DNA from: Pedobacter sp. MC2016-14
GTDB taxonomy: Bacteria > Bacteroidota > Bacteroidia > Sphingobacteriales > Sphingobacteriaceae
Length of the DNA stretch: 64,000 bases
NCBI RefSeq assembly: GCF_020991475.1
Contig: NZ_JAJMPA010000003.1
Span: forward strand, 496,001-560,000
Direction: 5' to 3'
The notes under the pieces are model-generated. The model made no database searches. It was not told where the DNA came from and was given only the letters and a program-made list of their open reading frames with translations. Numbering within the stretch: position 1 is the stretch's first letter; the number at the start of each line of letters is the position of its first letter. Position numbers and translations under genes: made by a program. Below are positions 33,559 through 43,638 of this stretch, piece by piece.

Positions 33559-34382
33559 AAAGTACTCTTTAAGTATTCCATTGGTGTTTTACCAGTATAT
33601 ACTTTAAAATCTTTGAGAAAATGATTGGCATCGTAATAGCCCGTATTTACGGCAATGCGCATCAAGTCTACCTCCTTATTGCCTACCAATTCCAGATAAG
33701 CATGGATAAAACGCTGCAGTTGGATGTATTCTTTTGGCAAAAGACCTATATTTCTTAAAAAACTTCTTTCCAGCCATTTATAACTTACGCCAACATCTTT
33801 TGATACAGCGCTAACGGTACTGTTGCCTTTAATTTTATGAATGTAATCTAAGGTTTGTTGCAGAACGTTTGGTGTATGCGTGCTTTTTAAAGCTTGCTGT
33901 GCATAGGCTTCTACAAAGGCAATTTTATCCTGTACTGATTTTGCTTTGAAAAAATCTGCTGTAGAGAAGTTATTGGGCCCCGCTATCTTTTCAAGGGGAA
34001 AGATGGGCTGCTTCTGGAAATAAGAGGCGCTGACATTAAACAATTGATGAAAGGCCGTTGGATGAAAGCGGACAATAAAAAGCTGTGCTGTAGGGTTATT
34101 GTAATTTACATAAATGTTTTTAACCGAGCCTGCACTTGCCCAGGCACCTTTAACTGTACTGGAGGTATTTTGGTCTGTAATGGATACTGTATCTTCACTG
34201 TTCTGTAAAAACACTATGGTAGGATAGCCATCGTTAAAAATCAATTGTTTATGATCGTTAAGGTCTCTGGAAAAAACGTAAAATCCTTCGATAAAAGCTT
34301 CCAGTGCTATTGAAGGACTAATTCTATATCCATCTAAATTAAACTCTCCTAACTGTATCTTTTTAAGATAATTAATCGGCAT
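33555..34382 (-). CDS. AraC family transcriptional regulator
   Basis: 275 residues. The N-terminal half, with FYVFSRDLNDHKQLIFNDGY and PTAQLFIVRFHPTAFHQLF, resembles the DUF6597-type sensing domain of many Bacteroidota AraC proteins. The C-terminal half holds the double helix-turn-helix: STVSAVSKDVGVSYKWLERS and RIAVNTGYYDANHFLKDF, then YTGKTPMEYLKSTF. It binds DNA in the cytoplasm. A -7 box (TAAATTTG, 34387-34394, minus strand) ends only 5 bases before the start, so the message would be almost leaderless if that box is used. No nearby gene on the same strand is an obvious target. Confidence 0.88.
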   Translation of the reverse strand: MPINYLKKIQLGEFNLDGYRISPSIALEAFIEGFYVFSRDLNDHKQLIFNDGYPTIVFLQNSEDTVSITDQNTSSTVKGAWASAGSVKNIYVNYNNPTAQLFIVRFHPTAFHQLFNVSASYFQKQPIFPLEKIAGPNNFSTADFFKAKSVQDKIAFVEAYAQQALKSTHTPNVLQQTLDYIHKIKGNSTVSAVSKDVGVSYKWLERSFLRNIGLLPKEYIQLQRFIHAYLELVGNKEVDLMRIAVNTGYYDANHFLKDFKVYTGKTPMEYLKSTF

Positions 34383-34463
34383 GCTGCAAATTTATGAAAA
34401 ATGTTAATGGTCATGGCATAATGACTTGTCTAATATTTACTATGAGCGCAATTACAATAGCAC

Positions 34464-34471
34464 TAATTTTG
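34464..34471 (+). promoter_or_regulatory. Promoter -7 box (TAATTTTG)
   Basis: Exact TAnnTTTG match, 23 bases before the ATG at 34495 of the methionine aminopeptidase gene. It lies inside the longer frame that starts at 34426, which argues for the later start. Confidence 0.55.
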
Positions 34472-34494
34472 TAAAACATAAGGTTAACCTGATT

Positions 34495-35256
34495 ATGATT
34501 ATAAAAACTGAAGAAGAGCTGCTGGGCATGAAAAAAGTAAGTGATGCTGTTGCCCTTACCTTGCTAAAAATGAAGGAATACACGCAAATAGGCATGTCTA
34601 CTAAGGAAATAGATGAGTATGGCAAAAAGTTATTGGAAGCATTTGGGGCTAAATCTGCACCTTTTGAAACCTATGGCTTTCCGGGTTACAGTTGCATCAG
34701 TGTAAACCATGAGTTTGCACATGGCATCCCTTCAGAAAAAGTAGTTTTAAAAAATGGTGACATCATTAACATTGACGTATCTGCAGAACTTGAAGGCTTT
34801 TGGTCTGACAACGGCTGTTCTTTTATTGTTGGAGAGGATATTCAGGGCTTGCAACATCTGATTGATACTTCTCATGAAATATTATTGGAGGCACTTTCTC
34901 AAATTAGCGGGGGTGTAAGAATTGCGGATATTGGTAAGTTAATAGAAACGAAATCCAAAAAGGCAGGCTATACAGTGATCAGAGATTTAGGCGGTCATGG
35001 TGTGGGCAGAAGTTTGCATGAAGAACCTGACGGCATCATGAACTTTTATGACCGTTTTGATACGCAAAGGAGATTTAGGAAAGATAGCGTAGTGGCCATA
35101 GAAACCTTTATCTCCACTCAATCTACATTCATTGAAAAATCGGATGATGGATGGGGATTTAGTGGAAATAAAGGCGGTTTTGTAGCTCAACATGAACATA
35201 CGATACTGGTAACTTCAGGTAAGCCGATCATTTTAACCGAGGCTAACGGGATTTAG
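34495..35256 (+). CDS. map: Type I methionine aminopeptidase
   Basis: 253 residues from ATG 34495; a frame start at 34426 lies upstream of a promoter -7 box and is rejected. The metal ligands of the pita-bread fold are present: Asp in IINIDVSAELEG, Asp in FWSDNGCSF, His in GGHGVGRSLHEEPDG, Glu in VVAIETFIS and Glu in AQHEHTILV. The substrate-side His is in SVNHEFAHGIP. The enzyme removes the N-terminal Met from new proteins. The core copy of Bacteroidota normally sits in the ribosomal protein cluster; this one stands alone, so it is perhaps a second, accessory copy. It converges on the GldFG-like gene with 11 bases between. Confidence 0.92.
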   Translation: MIIKTEEELLGMKKVSDAVALTLLKMKEYTQIGMSTKEIDEYGKKLLEAFGAKSAPFETYGFPGYSCISVNHEFAHGIPSEKVVLKNGDIINIDVSAELEGFWSDNGCSFIVGEDIQGLQHLIDTSHEILLEALSQISGGVRIADIGKLIETKSKKAGYTVIRDLGGHGVGRSLHEEPDGIMNFYDRFDTQRRFRKDSVVAIETFISTQSTFIEKSDDGWGFSGNKGGFVAQHEHTILVTSGKPIILTEANGI

Positions 35257-35267
35257 TTACAAGTTAC

Positions 35268-37475
35268 TTACCTGCGTTTACGGTAGATTAACAGTGAAGC
35301 ACCTGCAATCAATAAGGAGATTGGTAAAATTCCAAAGAAAAATGTACGGATCAACAGCAGTCCGTTGACATCATTTGTAATCAAATCTTTAGATTTTGGG
35401 CGATAAGCGGATACTGGAAATTCACCATAATTGAACCAGCTGAAAACTTCGGTGGTAAATTCAAAGTTTTTAGTTACAGGTCTCCCTCTGTAAAATTCTG
35501 CTGAACTCATAAAATCAGCATCGCCTGTTACCATGATTCGCTGTTCTTTACCATTTAAGTTTCGTGTTAAGGTTAAAGCGACAGGTACCTTGTTTTTGGC
35601 AACCAATAGAGGTGTAACCGTAAAATCTTTTACATTGTTAACCGATAATGCTGTAGCCTTTGGCATGGAAACTACACCGTTATCTGATTTAAAGAGTTTA
35701 AATTTCGGATACTTTTCTGCAGCTTGTTCGGTAAATGAGGCCAATAGAAAGTCTGGTGCAAAATCCCTGCTCTTTTCATTAATGGTATCAGCCTTAATTT
35801 GCAAACCCAAAGTTTCCATAACGGGGTTTAAAATGCCAGCCTTACCAGGCTCACCTGCCAATAACAGATTACCACCACCAGCAATATATTCCCTGATTTT
35901 ATCAAGATCGGGTTGAGTAAACCGTTCTGTAGGATCTGCAATTACCAGGATGGAAGTAGATTTTGGGATATCCTGTTTCTGCAATTGTACGGTATCAAGG
36001 TTAAAACCCTGATTAATTAAAGAATAGCGAAAAGTAAGTTCTCCTGTCGCGGTTTTGTAATCCGCATCTCCCTCTTTGTCTTTACTCCGTTCCCCGTTTC
36101 CGGTTAAAAAGCTTACCGTAGGAATTTTATCAGGTTCAACAATTCTTTTAATTGCAGCCGTAATTTCCTGCTCGTTAGGGTACCGCACAATGTCATTAAA
36201 GTACCTTAGAAAGCTTTTTTGATTACCATAAGCCAATTGACGCACCAGCCGGTTTTCTTCAGGTTTAAGATCTACAAGCTTGAGGATTTGTAAGGGGCTT
36301 AATACATCTTCAAAATTTACACCTTGTATTTCTGAAACTTTACGCGCAATTTCTTCATCGCTTTTACCTGGATTTTCTTTATATAATCCTCCGTTTTTGG
36401 AGGTATCATAAAAATATACGTAATCCATTTCCAGTTCGGGAACAAATCTTCTGTATTGCATAAAGAACTTCTCATCTGCACTTTTTGATTCTGGTTTCCC
36501 CATGTAAAAGTTTTCGTCCAGCAGATTGATGTAGGTGGTAATTTTTAATGGTTTATCCATCTTCTTTACCAATGCAACGCTATTTGCGTTTAACGTGCGG
36601 CTTTTAGTAGCAGTCATGTCCAGATAGCCCGTTAATTTTGGTCTGGAACTGATATAGCCCAAAAAGCAACATGCTGCAATGAGCAAGGCATACCGCATTA
36701 TCTTTATCTGCAGTGGTTTAACTTCTCTACCCGCCTGTAAGCGCATTCCGGTTAAGGTGAGGAACAAAACAATGACTAATAAAAAGTAGATGACATCTTC
36801 TGTACTAATCAATCCATTGATAAATTGCTCTGTACGACCGGAAATTGAAAGAAAATAGGTAACGTCGCGAATAAGATCTACGCCTTGAAACAGTCCGCCT
36901 ACAAAATTCAACACGCCAAGAATGGCCAGTGTGCTTATTGCAGCAACAACCTGGTAGGAAGTTAGCGATGACATAAACAAGCCTATAGCTGCATATGCAC
37001 AAATCAAAAGGTACAAACTTAAGCCACCGGATATGATGATTTTATAATCAATATCTGAAATGGCATAGGCCGCAGATAAACCGAAGAGGCCAAGGATTAG
37101 CATTAAAATTAATCCATACCCCATAATTGCCAGGTATTTACCCAATACAATATCAATAACTTTTATAGGTGAGGATAAGAGTAGTTTAATGGAGCCGCTG
37201 TGGATTTCACGACTAATGAGACCCATGGTAAGTAAGGGAATGTATAGATACAAGGTGTTCTTTACACCAGCATAAAAGCCATAGTTGCCACCAAATATTT
37301 GACTGGTAACTTCAGAAAATTCCTGGCCCATCCGCTGGGCGCGCCCCAGCATTTGCAGGAACTTAGTGAGGTCCAGACCTGCTTGAATTGGAAAGATGAT
37401 CAGCACTAGCCAGGCTACAGGCGAATAAAATAACTCACTTAACTCTGTGCGGGCAATTCTAAATATAGTTCTCAT
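35268..37475 (-). CDS. gldG: GldF-GldG fusion: ABC permease joined to auxiliary domain
   Basis: 735 residues. The N-terminal 240 residues are an ABC-2-type permease with six helices (from RTIFRIARTELSELFYSPVA), the equivalent of GldF. The rest resembles GldG (ABC_transp_aux): LRFSLINQGFNLDTV-like strands and SILVIADPTERFTQPDLDKI, AGGGNLLLAGEPG, then a final membrane helix (LLLIRTFFFGILPISLLIAGASLLIYRKRR, shown in part). In Flavobacterium these are two proteins of about 240 and 560 residues needed for gliding. Here they are one chain, as is usual in Pedobacter-like genomes. It starts one base after the GldA stop, so the two are one unit. Whether the cell glides cannot be said. Confidence 0.85.
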   Translation of the reverse strand: MRTIFRIARTELSELFYSPVAWLVLIIFPIQAGLDLTKFLQMLGRAQRMGQEFSEVTSQIFGGNYGFYAGVKNTLYLYIPLLTMGLISREIHSGSIKLLLSSPIKVIDIVLGKYLAIMGYGLILMLILGLFGLSAAYAISDIDYKIIISGGLSLYLLICAYAAIGLFMSSLTSYQVVAAISTLAILGVLNFVGGLFQGVDLIRDVTYFLSISGRTEQFINGLISTEDVIYFLLVIVLFLTLTGMRLQAGREVKPLQIKIMRYALLIAACCFLGYISSRPKLTGYLDMTATKSRTLNANSVALVKKMDKPLKITTYINLLDENFYMGKPESKSADEKFFMQYRRFVPELEMDYVYFYDTSKNGGLYKENPGKSDEEIARKVSEIQGVNFEDVLSPLQILKLVDLKPEENRLVRQLAYGNQKSFLRYFNDIVRYPNEQEITAAIKRIVEPDKIPTVSFLTGNGERSKDKEGDADYKTATGELTFRYSLINQGFNLDTVQLQKQDIPKSTSILVIADPTERFTQPDLDKIREYIAGGGNLLLAGEPGKAGILNPVMETLGLQIKADTINEKSRDFAPDFLLASFTEQAAEKYPKFKLFKSDNGVVSMPKATALSVNNVKDFTVTPLLVAKNKVPVALTLTRNLNGKEQRIMVTGDADFMSSAEFYRGRPVTKNFEFTTEVFSWFNYGEFPVSAYRPKSKDLITNDVNGLLLIRTFFFGILPISLLIAGASLLIYRKRR

Positions 37476-38417
37476 TTATTTTGCGATCTGATTTGGTTTT
37501 TGATTAGACAACTGAGCGAAAATGGCATCAAGCGAGCTTTTCTCTAAGGTTATTTCACTCAATCCCCAGTTCCGCAAAACACTGGTTTTTACCAGGTCTT
37601 CTGTAATTTTGGGCGAGACATTAAAATGCATCCTGATGACTTTAGCACTTAAAAATTCAACCTGCTCTACTCCATCTATGGCCTTAAGTTCCTGCGCATC
37701 GGGTGGATGCTGCAGCGTAACCAGCAAACTATTTGGTTCTATGTAGTTGTTGAAGGCATCCATGGTATTTTTGAACACCATTTTCCCGCCCTCTATCATA
37801 ATGATATCCTGACAGGTGGCTTGTATTTCTGCTAAAATGTGCGAGGAGAAAATAACTGCCCGCTCTTCTGCTATTTCCCGGATTAAATGGCGGACTTCAA
37901 GTATTTGATTGGGATCGAGACCATTGGTAGGTTCATCTAAAACCACCAGCAGCGGCTGATGAATGATTGCCTGTGCAATACCTACCCGCTGCCTGTAACC
38001 ACCAGAAAGGTTCCCTATTAACCGGTTACTGAAATGCGCCACACCGCAACGTTCTTTAACGGCATCAACAGCTGCTTTAATTTTATCTTTGTCTATTAAT
38101 CTTAAGTGCGCACAATAGGTTAGATATTCATTTACGGTAAGTTCCAAATGTAATGGTGCATTTTGAGGAAGAAAACCAATCCTTTTTTTAGCTGCTTCGG
38201 GATCTTTACGGGTATCAAAACCTTCTATTAATACTTTACCTTCTGTTTGACTGAGTACGCCACAAAGGATGTTCATTGTGGTGGATTTTCCAGCACCGTT
38301 AGAACCAAGTAGTCCCACGATGCCATTTTTATTGATTTCAAAGCTTACATCACGTACCGCCCAGTCTTTACTATACCTGTGCGATAGTTGCTCTATTTTT
38401 AAAATTGGTTCTTGCAT
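37476..38417 (-). CDS. gldA: ABC transporter ATP-binding protein, GldA-like
   Basis: 313 residues from ATG 38417 (MQEPILKIEQLSHRYSKDWA). The longer frame to 38459 runs into a perfect hairpin and is rejected. Motifs: Walker A LLGSNGAGKSTT, Q-loop GFLPQNAPLH, signature NLSGGYRQR, Walker B LLVVLDEPTNGLD, H-loop IFSSHIL. The C-terminal extension of about 90 residues (VLRNWGLSEITLEKSSLDAI) is that of the DrrA/GldA type. It pairs with the GldF-GldG fusion directly downstream. In Flavobacterium the complex is required for gliding; in other Bacteroidota its cargo is unknown. It lies 73 bases after SusD of the second SusCD locus, with a stem-loop in the gap. Confidence 0.88.
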   Translation of the reverse strand: MQEPILKIEQLSHRYSKDWAVRDVSFEINKNGIVGLLGSNGAGKSTTMNILCGVLSQTEGKVLIEGFDTRKDPEAAKKRIGFLPQNAPLHLELTVNEYLTYCAHLRLIDKDKIKAAVDAVKERCGVAHFSNRLIGNLSGGYRQRVGIAQAIIHQPLLVVLDEPTNGLDPNQILEVRHLIREIAEERAVIFSSHILAEIQATCQDIIMIEGGKMVFKNTMDAFNNYIEPNSLLVTLQHPPDAQELKAIDGVEQVEFLSAKVIRMHFNVSPKITEDLVKTSVLRNWGLSEITLEKSSLDAIFAQLSNQKPNQIAK

Positions 38418-38431
38418 TTGTATTTTTGTGA

Positions 38432-38460
38432 ATTGAACGGGCATAGTACACCCGTTCAAT
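38432..38460 (-). other. Perfect 10-bp stem-loop between SusD and gldA
   Basis: ATTGAACGGG (38432-38441) and CCCGTTCAAT (38451-38460) are exact reverse complements around a 9-base loop. It lies in the 73-base gap before gldA. A T run does not follow on the minus strand; it may weaken read-through from SusCD or protect the SusD message end. Confidence 0.65.
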
Positions 38461-38490
38461 AGTAAATTGTTAGCTGTGCAAAATGCTGCT

Positions 38491-39933
38491 TTATGGATTT
38501 AGCGTCCAGTCTGGATTAAACACAGAGGCAGCTGGCCATATTTGACGGAGATAATTAGGACTATTTGGTGTTAACGTGTAGGTTACCCCTTCAGCCACAT
38601 GCGTAATGGTTTTCTGAAATCTTGTTTCTTTGTTTAAACGTTTTAGATCAATTACGCGCATGCCGGTAAACACAAGTTCTCTTCTGCGTTCTTCTAATAC
38701 AAAGCGTAGTACCCTTTCACTATCATTATTAAAATCTGCCGGTGTAAATTCATGGTATGCAGCCGGGACGATTCTATTTAATCTCAGTTTATTGATGTCT
38801 GCCAACGCTCCGCTAAGGTTGTTAGCTCTTGCTTTACATTCTGCACGATTTAAATAAACTTCTGGTACAGCAAGGCAGTTATTGTAATAATCGCCCCTTA
38901 GAAAAATCTTAACGCCATATCTATCCATGTAATTGAAGGGGGGTGCCGGTGGCCAGGCATTAGCAAAATACAATGCCCACCTCCTATCATTATTTGAAAA
39001 TAAACTGGTCAGCTCTGGCGTTGCACAAACATCCATTCCCAGTCCAAATGGACGCAGGTTTGTACGAGCTACCAGACTCTCTGGATGACGCTCTGCATTG
39101 GGGATATTGGTCCATCCCAAAGGCGCCCCTGGAATATTAGGATCATTAGGGAATGGTCCGGGCACGATGACATTGTAGCCATTCATGTTTGCCAATTCAT
39201 TTTGTAAGCCAAGAGCCAGATCGGCGTTCTTTAAGGCGTTCGCATAATCGCCCATGAAAAGATATACCCGGCTTAAAAACGCATAACCACCAGCTTTGCA
39301 GGCCCTAAACTTAGATATTTTGTTTTTTAAAGGAAGATCTTTAACAGCTTCCTCTGCATCGGCAATGACCTGGTTGTATACCTCCTGAACTGTATTTCTA
39401 CTATTTTTTGCGCTGATATCTGCTTCTAAAACAAGGGGGGCGCCTGGATCTGTACCAGCGGTTGCTGCGTCATAATGCTTTCCGTAAACATTTACCAACA
39501 TTAAATGCTCCAATGCCCTACCCAACAATGCTTCGGCCCTGATGCTTCTCTTTTCAGCTTCGGTACTACCCTGCGCTTTCATGATATTATTTGCAACCGT
39601 ATTAAAGTAAAAAATGCGTTTATAGCCCTCACTCCATAGGATATCGTTATCCCCTTCTCCGTATACGTCTTTGTTGAAAGTGTAAATCTTCCTTGCACTT
39701 AGCCGTTGTTTGGTGTACAAGTTACCTGGCTGCCCTTCTGGCAAAAAGGCATCATCCGTAATTAAATCTTCAAAGTAATCTCCGTAAGTGGAAACAGTTG
39801 CATAATTGAGCATATTTTCATAATCTTCAACTGTACTGGGGATAAACTTGTCTTTAGGAACAATGTCCAGAAATTTCTTGCAGCTGCCTAGGCTTAAAAA
39901 AACAAATGCTATATATAAATATTTTATTTTCAT
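38491..39933 (-). CDS. SusD/RagB family outer-membrane lipoprotein
   Basis: 480 residues. The signal ends in LGSC (lipobox) followed by KKFLDIVPKDKFIPST, typical of the family. The body shows the usual helical pairs (AEALLGRALEHLMLVNVYGK, AGGYAFLSRVYLFMGDYANAL) and the C-terminal part FVLEERRRELVFTGMRVIDL. It forms the surface lid of the SusC channel encoded 11 bases upstream. It shares only family-level similarity with the SusD of the first locus, so the two loci probably take up different ligands. No degrading enzyme is encoded in this locus; the next genes encode an ABC transporter of Gld type. Confidence 0.92.
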   Translation of the reverse strand: MKIKYLYIAFVFLSLGSCKKFLDIVPKDKFIPSTVEDYENMLNYATVSTYGDYFEDLITDDAFLPEGQPGNLYTKQRLSARKIYTFNKDVYGEGDNDILWSEGYKRIFYFNTVANNIMKAQGSTEAEKRSIRAEALLGRALEHLMLVNVYGKHYDAATAGTDPGAPLVLEADISAKNSRNTVQEVYNQVIADAEEAVKDLPLKNKISKFRACKAGGYAFLSRVYLFMGDYANALKNADLALGLQNELANMNGYNVIVPGPFPNDPNIPGAPLGWTNIPNAERHPESLVARTNLRPFGLGMDVCATPELTSLFSNNDRRWALYFANAWPPAPPFNYMDRYGVKIFLRGDYYNNCLAVPEVYLNRAECKARANNLSGALADINKLRLNRIVPAAYHEFTPADFNNDSERVLRFVLEERRRELVFTGMRVIDLKRLNKETRFQKTITHVAEGVTYTLTPNSPNYLRQIWPAASVFNPDWTLNP

Positions 39934-39944
39934 GGTTTGCAGGG

Positions 39945-42900
39945 TTAAAATGTAAAGTCTACACCAATCATATAGGTTGGCGTAACTGGTAAATTTCTAT
40001 TGGAATAAGTGCCATATTGGCTATACGCTTCAGGATCTAAGCCCTTATCATTTCTGTACCAGTGGAAGGCATTTTGAACTTGTAAGGTAAGTTTTGCGGA
40101 AGCAATCTTTTTGTTCTTAAACAAATCTGGCGCAAAATTATAGCTCAACGAAATATCCCTTACCTTCACATAGTCTGCCTTCAGCGTATTTTCATCCAGC
40201 GCATACCATAGCGAGGCAAAATAAGAATTTCCTGAACCGGCAAGATCGGGAGCCGGTATGGTTCCCGGGATTGCTTCATCACCAGGTTTTCTCCAGAAAT
40301 TTAATGCCCGTTGATCGAGATTCTGAGAAAAATTACTTGATGTTAAGAGTTGTGGAACTGCATCTCTGAACACGTTTCCTCCATTTGCAATGATCAGTAC
40401 ATTAAGACTTAAGTTTTTATAATTGAAGGTATTAGTTAGCCCAATGGTATAAGTTGGTAATAAAGTACCTCCATATACTAATCCATCTACATCATTCATA
40501 TTGGCCACCAGTGAGCCAGATTGATCATAATTGGTGACTACATTTCCGTTTTTATCAAAAACCCGAACGGTTCCATTGGTTGGATCCAGGCCTGCAGAAC
40601 GGAAATTAAAAATACTGCTGGTTGGGTATCCGATCCTGGATACTCCATTTCCATCGGTGTAGGTATATACAGATTCACTTTGCGGCGCAATCTCCGTCAT
40701 TTTATTTTTGTTGTGACTATACGTTAACCGGCTTGCCCAGTGAAAATTGCTGGTCCTTAAATTTTCGGTATTTAATGCCAGTTCGTAACCCTTATTGGTC
40801 ATACTGCCATAATTGATTAAAGCAGATAGAAATGCATTTGTTGGATCCGTTTTACGATCGCCCAATAAATCTGTACTTTTTCTGCTATACAGATCTATGG
40901 AACCGGAGATTCTGTTCTTTAAAACACTAAAATCTACGCCAAGGTTTGTTGTAGCCGTACGCTCAAATCTTAATGCTTTATTGGGTGGACTTACGATTTG
41001 GGTAGCGGTTGCTCCGGTTATAATGCTAAATTCGGAGGCAGCTTGTAAAAAAGGACCTACATTTTTAGCCACATTACCACCTAAACCGTAAGTTAGCCTC
41101 ATGTTTAAGTGATCTAGCCAGTTTGCATCTTTCATAAAGTTTTCGTTACTCAACTTCCAGCTTCCTCCAAAAGACCATAAAGGAATATATCTGTACTTAG
41201 GATCGACACCGAAAAGGTTAGAGTCATCTATTCTCACACTTCCTGTTAAATTATATTTGCCGGCATAAGTATGTCCCGCGTTGGCGTATACCGATACATA
41301 GCGGTTTTCTACTGACGTAAAGTTGTTGTAAGAACGATTGTTGTATTCAAAGGTATAAGTTAACGATTGTGTGTTGGTTAACCTGGCAAGATCTAGCGTA
41401 TTTACAGGTAGAAACTGCAAATTGTTATCGCTATAGCCCATTCGGTGCAGGCTGGTAGAATTTTGTACGGTGGCGCGTTTCTCAGCTCCTGCAAGTATGG
41501 TTAGATGGTTTTTATCGTCTAATACTTTATCAAAATTCAGCTGTGTACGTAGTGTGTAAGATTTAGAGTCTCCTCTGGTTTCATAAATTTGTCCTCCTTT
41601 TGGAACATTCCACTCAATATCTCCGTTCGTTTCTACAGTTGCCGCATCGTTTATCATATTTTTGGCGGCATAGGATTCATTGTTATGATAAGTTTTGTAG
41701 AAACTGTTTCCTCTTTCTGTCTGATATTTAACATCAAGGCTTAAACCTTCCATAAACTTCACATTGAAACCACCCTGCAAACGCACGTAATTATTCTTGC
41801 TGCTAATTGCCGACTTGTCTAACTCATTCAGAGGATTGTATGTTTCATCATAAAGTCCTAAGCCAATTAAACGATCAATCTCATAGGCAGACTTGCGGTA
41901 ATTCCAGGGCGAAACATTTCCATTTTCATCCTTTAACACTTCATAGGGCATATTGAGGTAATAGCTACTGGTGTTTATTGGTTTGCTCTTAGCATTACCT
42001 AAATTAGTAGTTATCCCAACATCTGCAGTAAGCCACTTGGCTACTTTAACCTGATCTCTCAAAGCGATATTGACGTTTTCATCTTTACTTCCAATACTAT
42101 AACCCCTATTGCCAAGATAATTGAGGGATACATTGAACTGGTTATACTCATTACCACCATTTGCTGAAAAGCTATGGCGCTGTTTGACCATCTTTTGCAT
42201 CAGCAAATCTTCCAGCTGTGGTTGTGCATTTAAAGTTTTTAACCGATTCAAAGTGGCAGCAAGTTCAGCATCTGTGATTAATCCCTCTGAGTTTTTATAT
42301 AAGGCTTCTATGGCTTTTGGTTGTGCAGCACGCATAATACCATCATTGTAATCGGGATGCCTCATGTTAAATAATTCCTGCTGAAGATCTACCATTTGTG
42401 ATGAATTCAGGAGGTTGAGGTAAGATGCATCCGGCAGCGGAGTTATAAATAAGGTGCTGTTGTAATTGACAGTTAGTTTACTTACACTACCAAGACGCGT
42501 TGTAATTACAATTACACCATTTGCTGCACGGGTACCATATATAGAGGCTGCTGCCGCATCTTTTAAAACGGTTACGCTCAGCACGTCTGATGGGTTGATA
42601 TAATTGATATCACCTTCGTAAGGAAATCCATCAACTACATACATGGGTTGCTGCTCTGCATAAAGAGTAGCAAGACCGCGAATGGTTACGGCCCCATTTT
42701 TCATAAACAGACCAGGAACGCTTCCCTCCAGCCTGTCCAATATATTGGTCTCCATTCTCAGGTTGATTGTTTTTTCGCTAACTACACCGTAAGCGCCAGT
42801 TGAACGTTCCAGGGGTAAAGTCTGATATCCAGTATTGATGGTTACTTCATCAAGGCCGTTAGTTATTGAGCTCATGACAATATTGCTCAGATCAGCCGTA

Positions 42901-43484
42901 GCTTTAATTTCAAGAGCTTTATAACCGATATACGAAATTAATAGCACATCATCATCATCTAAACCTTTATATTCAAACTCGCCTTTTGAGTTTGTTACAA
43001 CCACTCTTTTTGACTGTTTAGACTTTATGGTTACACCCGGTATGGCTATGCCTGCTTCATCAACAATTTTCCCACGTACATCAATGGCTTTAAAATATTC
43101 CATAACCTGATTTAAGATGGATTTTTCCTTCATCCTGATGACGATGGTTTTTTCGTCAATGGAATAGGTTAATGGCATGCCTTGCAGACTTTTAATAAGC
43201 ACATGCTCTAGCGGTGTCTGGTTAAAATTTGCGTCAAATGGCCTGGAAAGATTGAGTTGATTTAAGTTCCAGACTACATTATATCCGGTTTGCTTTTTTA
43301 TTTCTTTAAAAAGACCAGTCAGCGATGCTTTTTTCTGCTTAAAAGTAACTCTTTGGGCAAATCCCGCAGCGCTAACCTGCATCATGGCAGCTATTAAAAA
43401 AACGGTGGTTAATCGCATAATCAACAGAATTTTATGGGCATACCGCTTGTGCAGGCCTATTTTCTTGGTGTAATTTTTATACAT
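39945..43484 (-). CDS. SusC/RagA family TonB-dependent outer-membrane transporter with STN domain
   Basis: 1179 residues. Signal region (MRLTTVFLIAAMMQVSAAGFAQ), STN domain about 50-115 (GLFKEIKKQTGYNVVWNLNQ), CarboxypepD_reg-like domain about 130-210 (GKIVDEAGIAIPGVTIKSKQ), plug about 215-335 with VLKDAAAASIYGTRAANGVI, then the barrel to a terminal Phe (YMIGVDFTF). It imports an unknown ligand with TonB energy and signals through STN to the FecR protein encoded upstream. The lead-in before the signal peptide (MYKNYTKKIGLHKRYAHKILL) resembles that of the first SusC, so I keep the start at 43484. SusD follows after 11 bases. Confidence 0.93.
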   Translation of the reverse strand: MYKNYTKKIGLHKRYAHKILLIMRLTTVFLIAAMMQVSAAGFAQRVTFKQKKASLTGLFKEIKKQTGYNVVWNLNQLNLSRPFDANFNQTPLEHVLIKSLQGMPLTYSIDEKTIVIRMKEKSILNQVMEYFKAIDVRGKIVDEAGIAIPGVTIKSKQSKRVVVTNSKGEFEYKGLDDDDVLLISYIGYKALEIKATADLSNIVMSSITNGLDEVTINTGYQTLPLERSTGAYGVVSEKTINLRMETNILDRLEGSVPGLFMKNGAVTIRGLATLYAEQQPMYVVDGFPYEGDINYINPSDVLSVTVLKDAAAASIYGTRAANGVIVITTRLGSVSKLTVNYNSTLFITPLPDASYLNLLNSSQMVDLQQELFNMRHPDYNDGIMRAAQPKAIEALYKNSEGLITDAELAATLNRLKTLNAQPQLEDLLMQKMVKQRHSFSANGGNEYNQFNVSLNYLGNRGYSIGSKDENVNIALRDQVKVAKWLTADVGITTNLGNAKSKPINTSSYYLNMPYEVLKDENGNVSPWNYRKSAYEIDRLIGLGLYDETYNPLNELDKSAISSKNNYVRLQGGFNVKFMEGLSLDVKYQTERGNSFYKTYHNNESYAAKNMINDAATVETNGDIEWNVPKGGQIYETRGDSKSYTLRTQLNFDKVLDDKNHLTILAGAEKRATVQNSTSLHRMGYSDNNLQFLPVNTLDLARLTNTQSLTYTFEYNNRSYNNFTSVENRYVSVYANAGHTYAGKYNLTGSVRIDDSNLFGVDPKYRYIPLWSFGGSWKLSNENFMKDANWLDHLNMRLTYGLGGNVAKNVGPFLQAASEFSIITGATATQIVSPPNKALRFERTATTNLGVDFSVLKNRISGSIDLYSRKSTDLLGDRKTDPTNAFLSALINYGSMTNKGYELALNTENLRTSNFHWASRLTYSHNKNKMTEIAPQSESVYTYTDGNGVSRIGYPTSSIFNFRSAGLDPTNGTVRVFDKNGNVVTNYDQSGSLVANMNDVDGLVYGGTLLPTYTIGLTNTFNYKNLSLNVLIIANGGNVFRDAVPQLLTSSNFSQNLDQRALNFWRKPGDEAIPGTIPAPDLAGSGNSYFASLWYALDENTLKADYVKVRDISLSYNFAPDLFKNKKIASAKLTLQVQNAFHWYRNDKGLDPEAYSQYGTYSNRNLPVTPTYMIGVDFTF

Positions 43485-43638
43485 TTGTTAAGTTTGGTTT
43501 ACAGCGAACCAGCTATGCTTTTTAAGTCATAGCTTCATTCGCGGGTTAGCAGGTGCTGTTATACTGGGGAGTCTAACAGTGCCATACATGTTAAGGTTAA
43601 TACAATTGCTATTTATTGACGTAATGCCAAATCATTTT

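Noticed and set aside
34426..34494. Extended N terminus of methionine aminopeptidase
   Set aside because: A promoter -7 box at 34464-34471 lies inside it, and the family begins at MIIKTEEEL.
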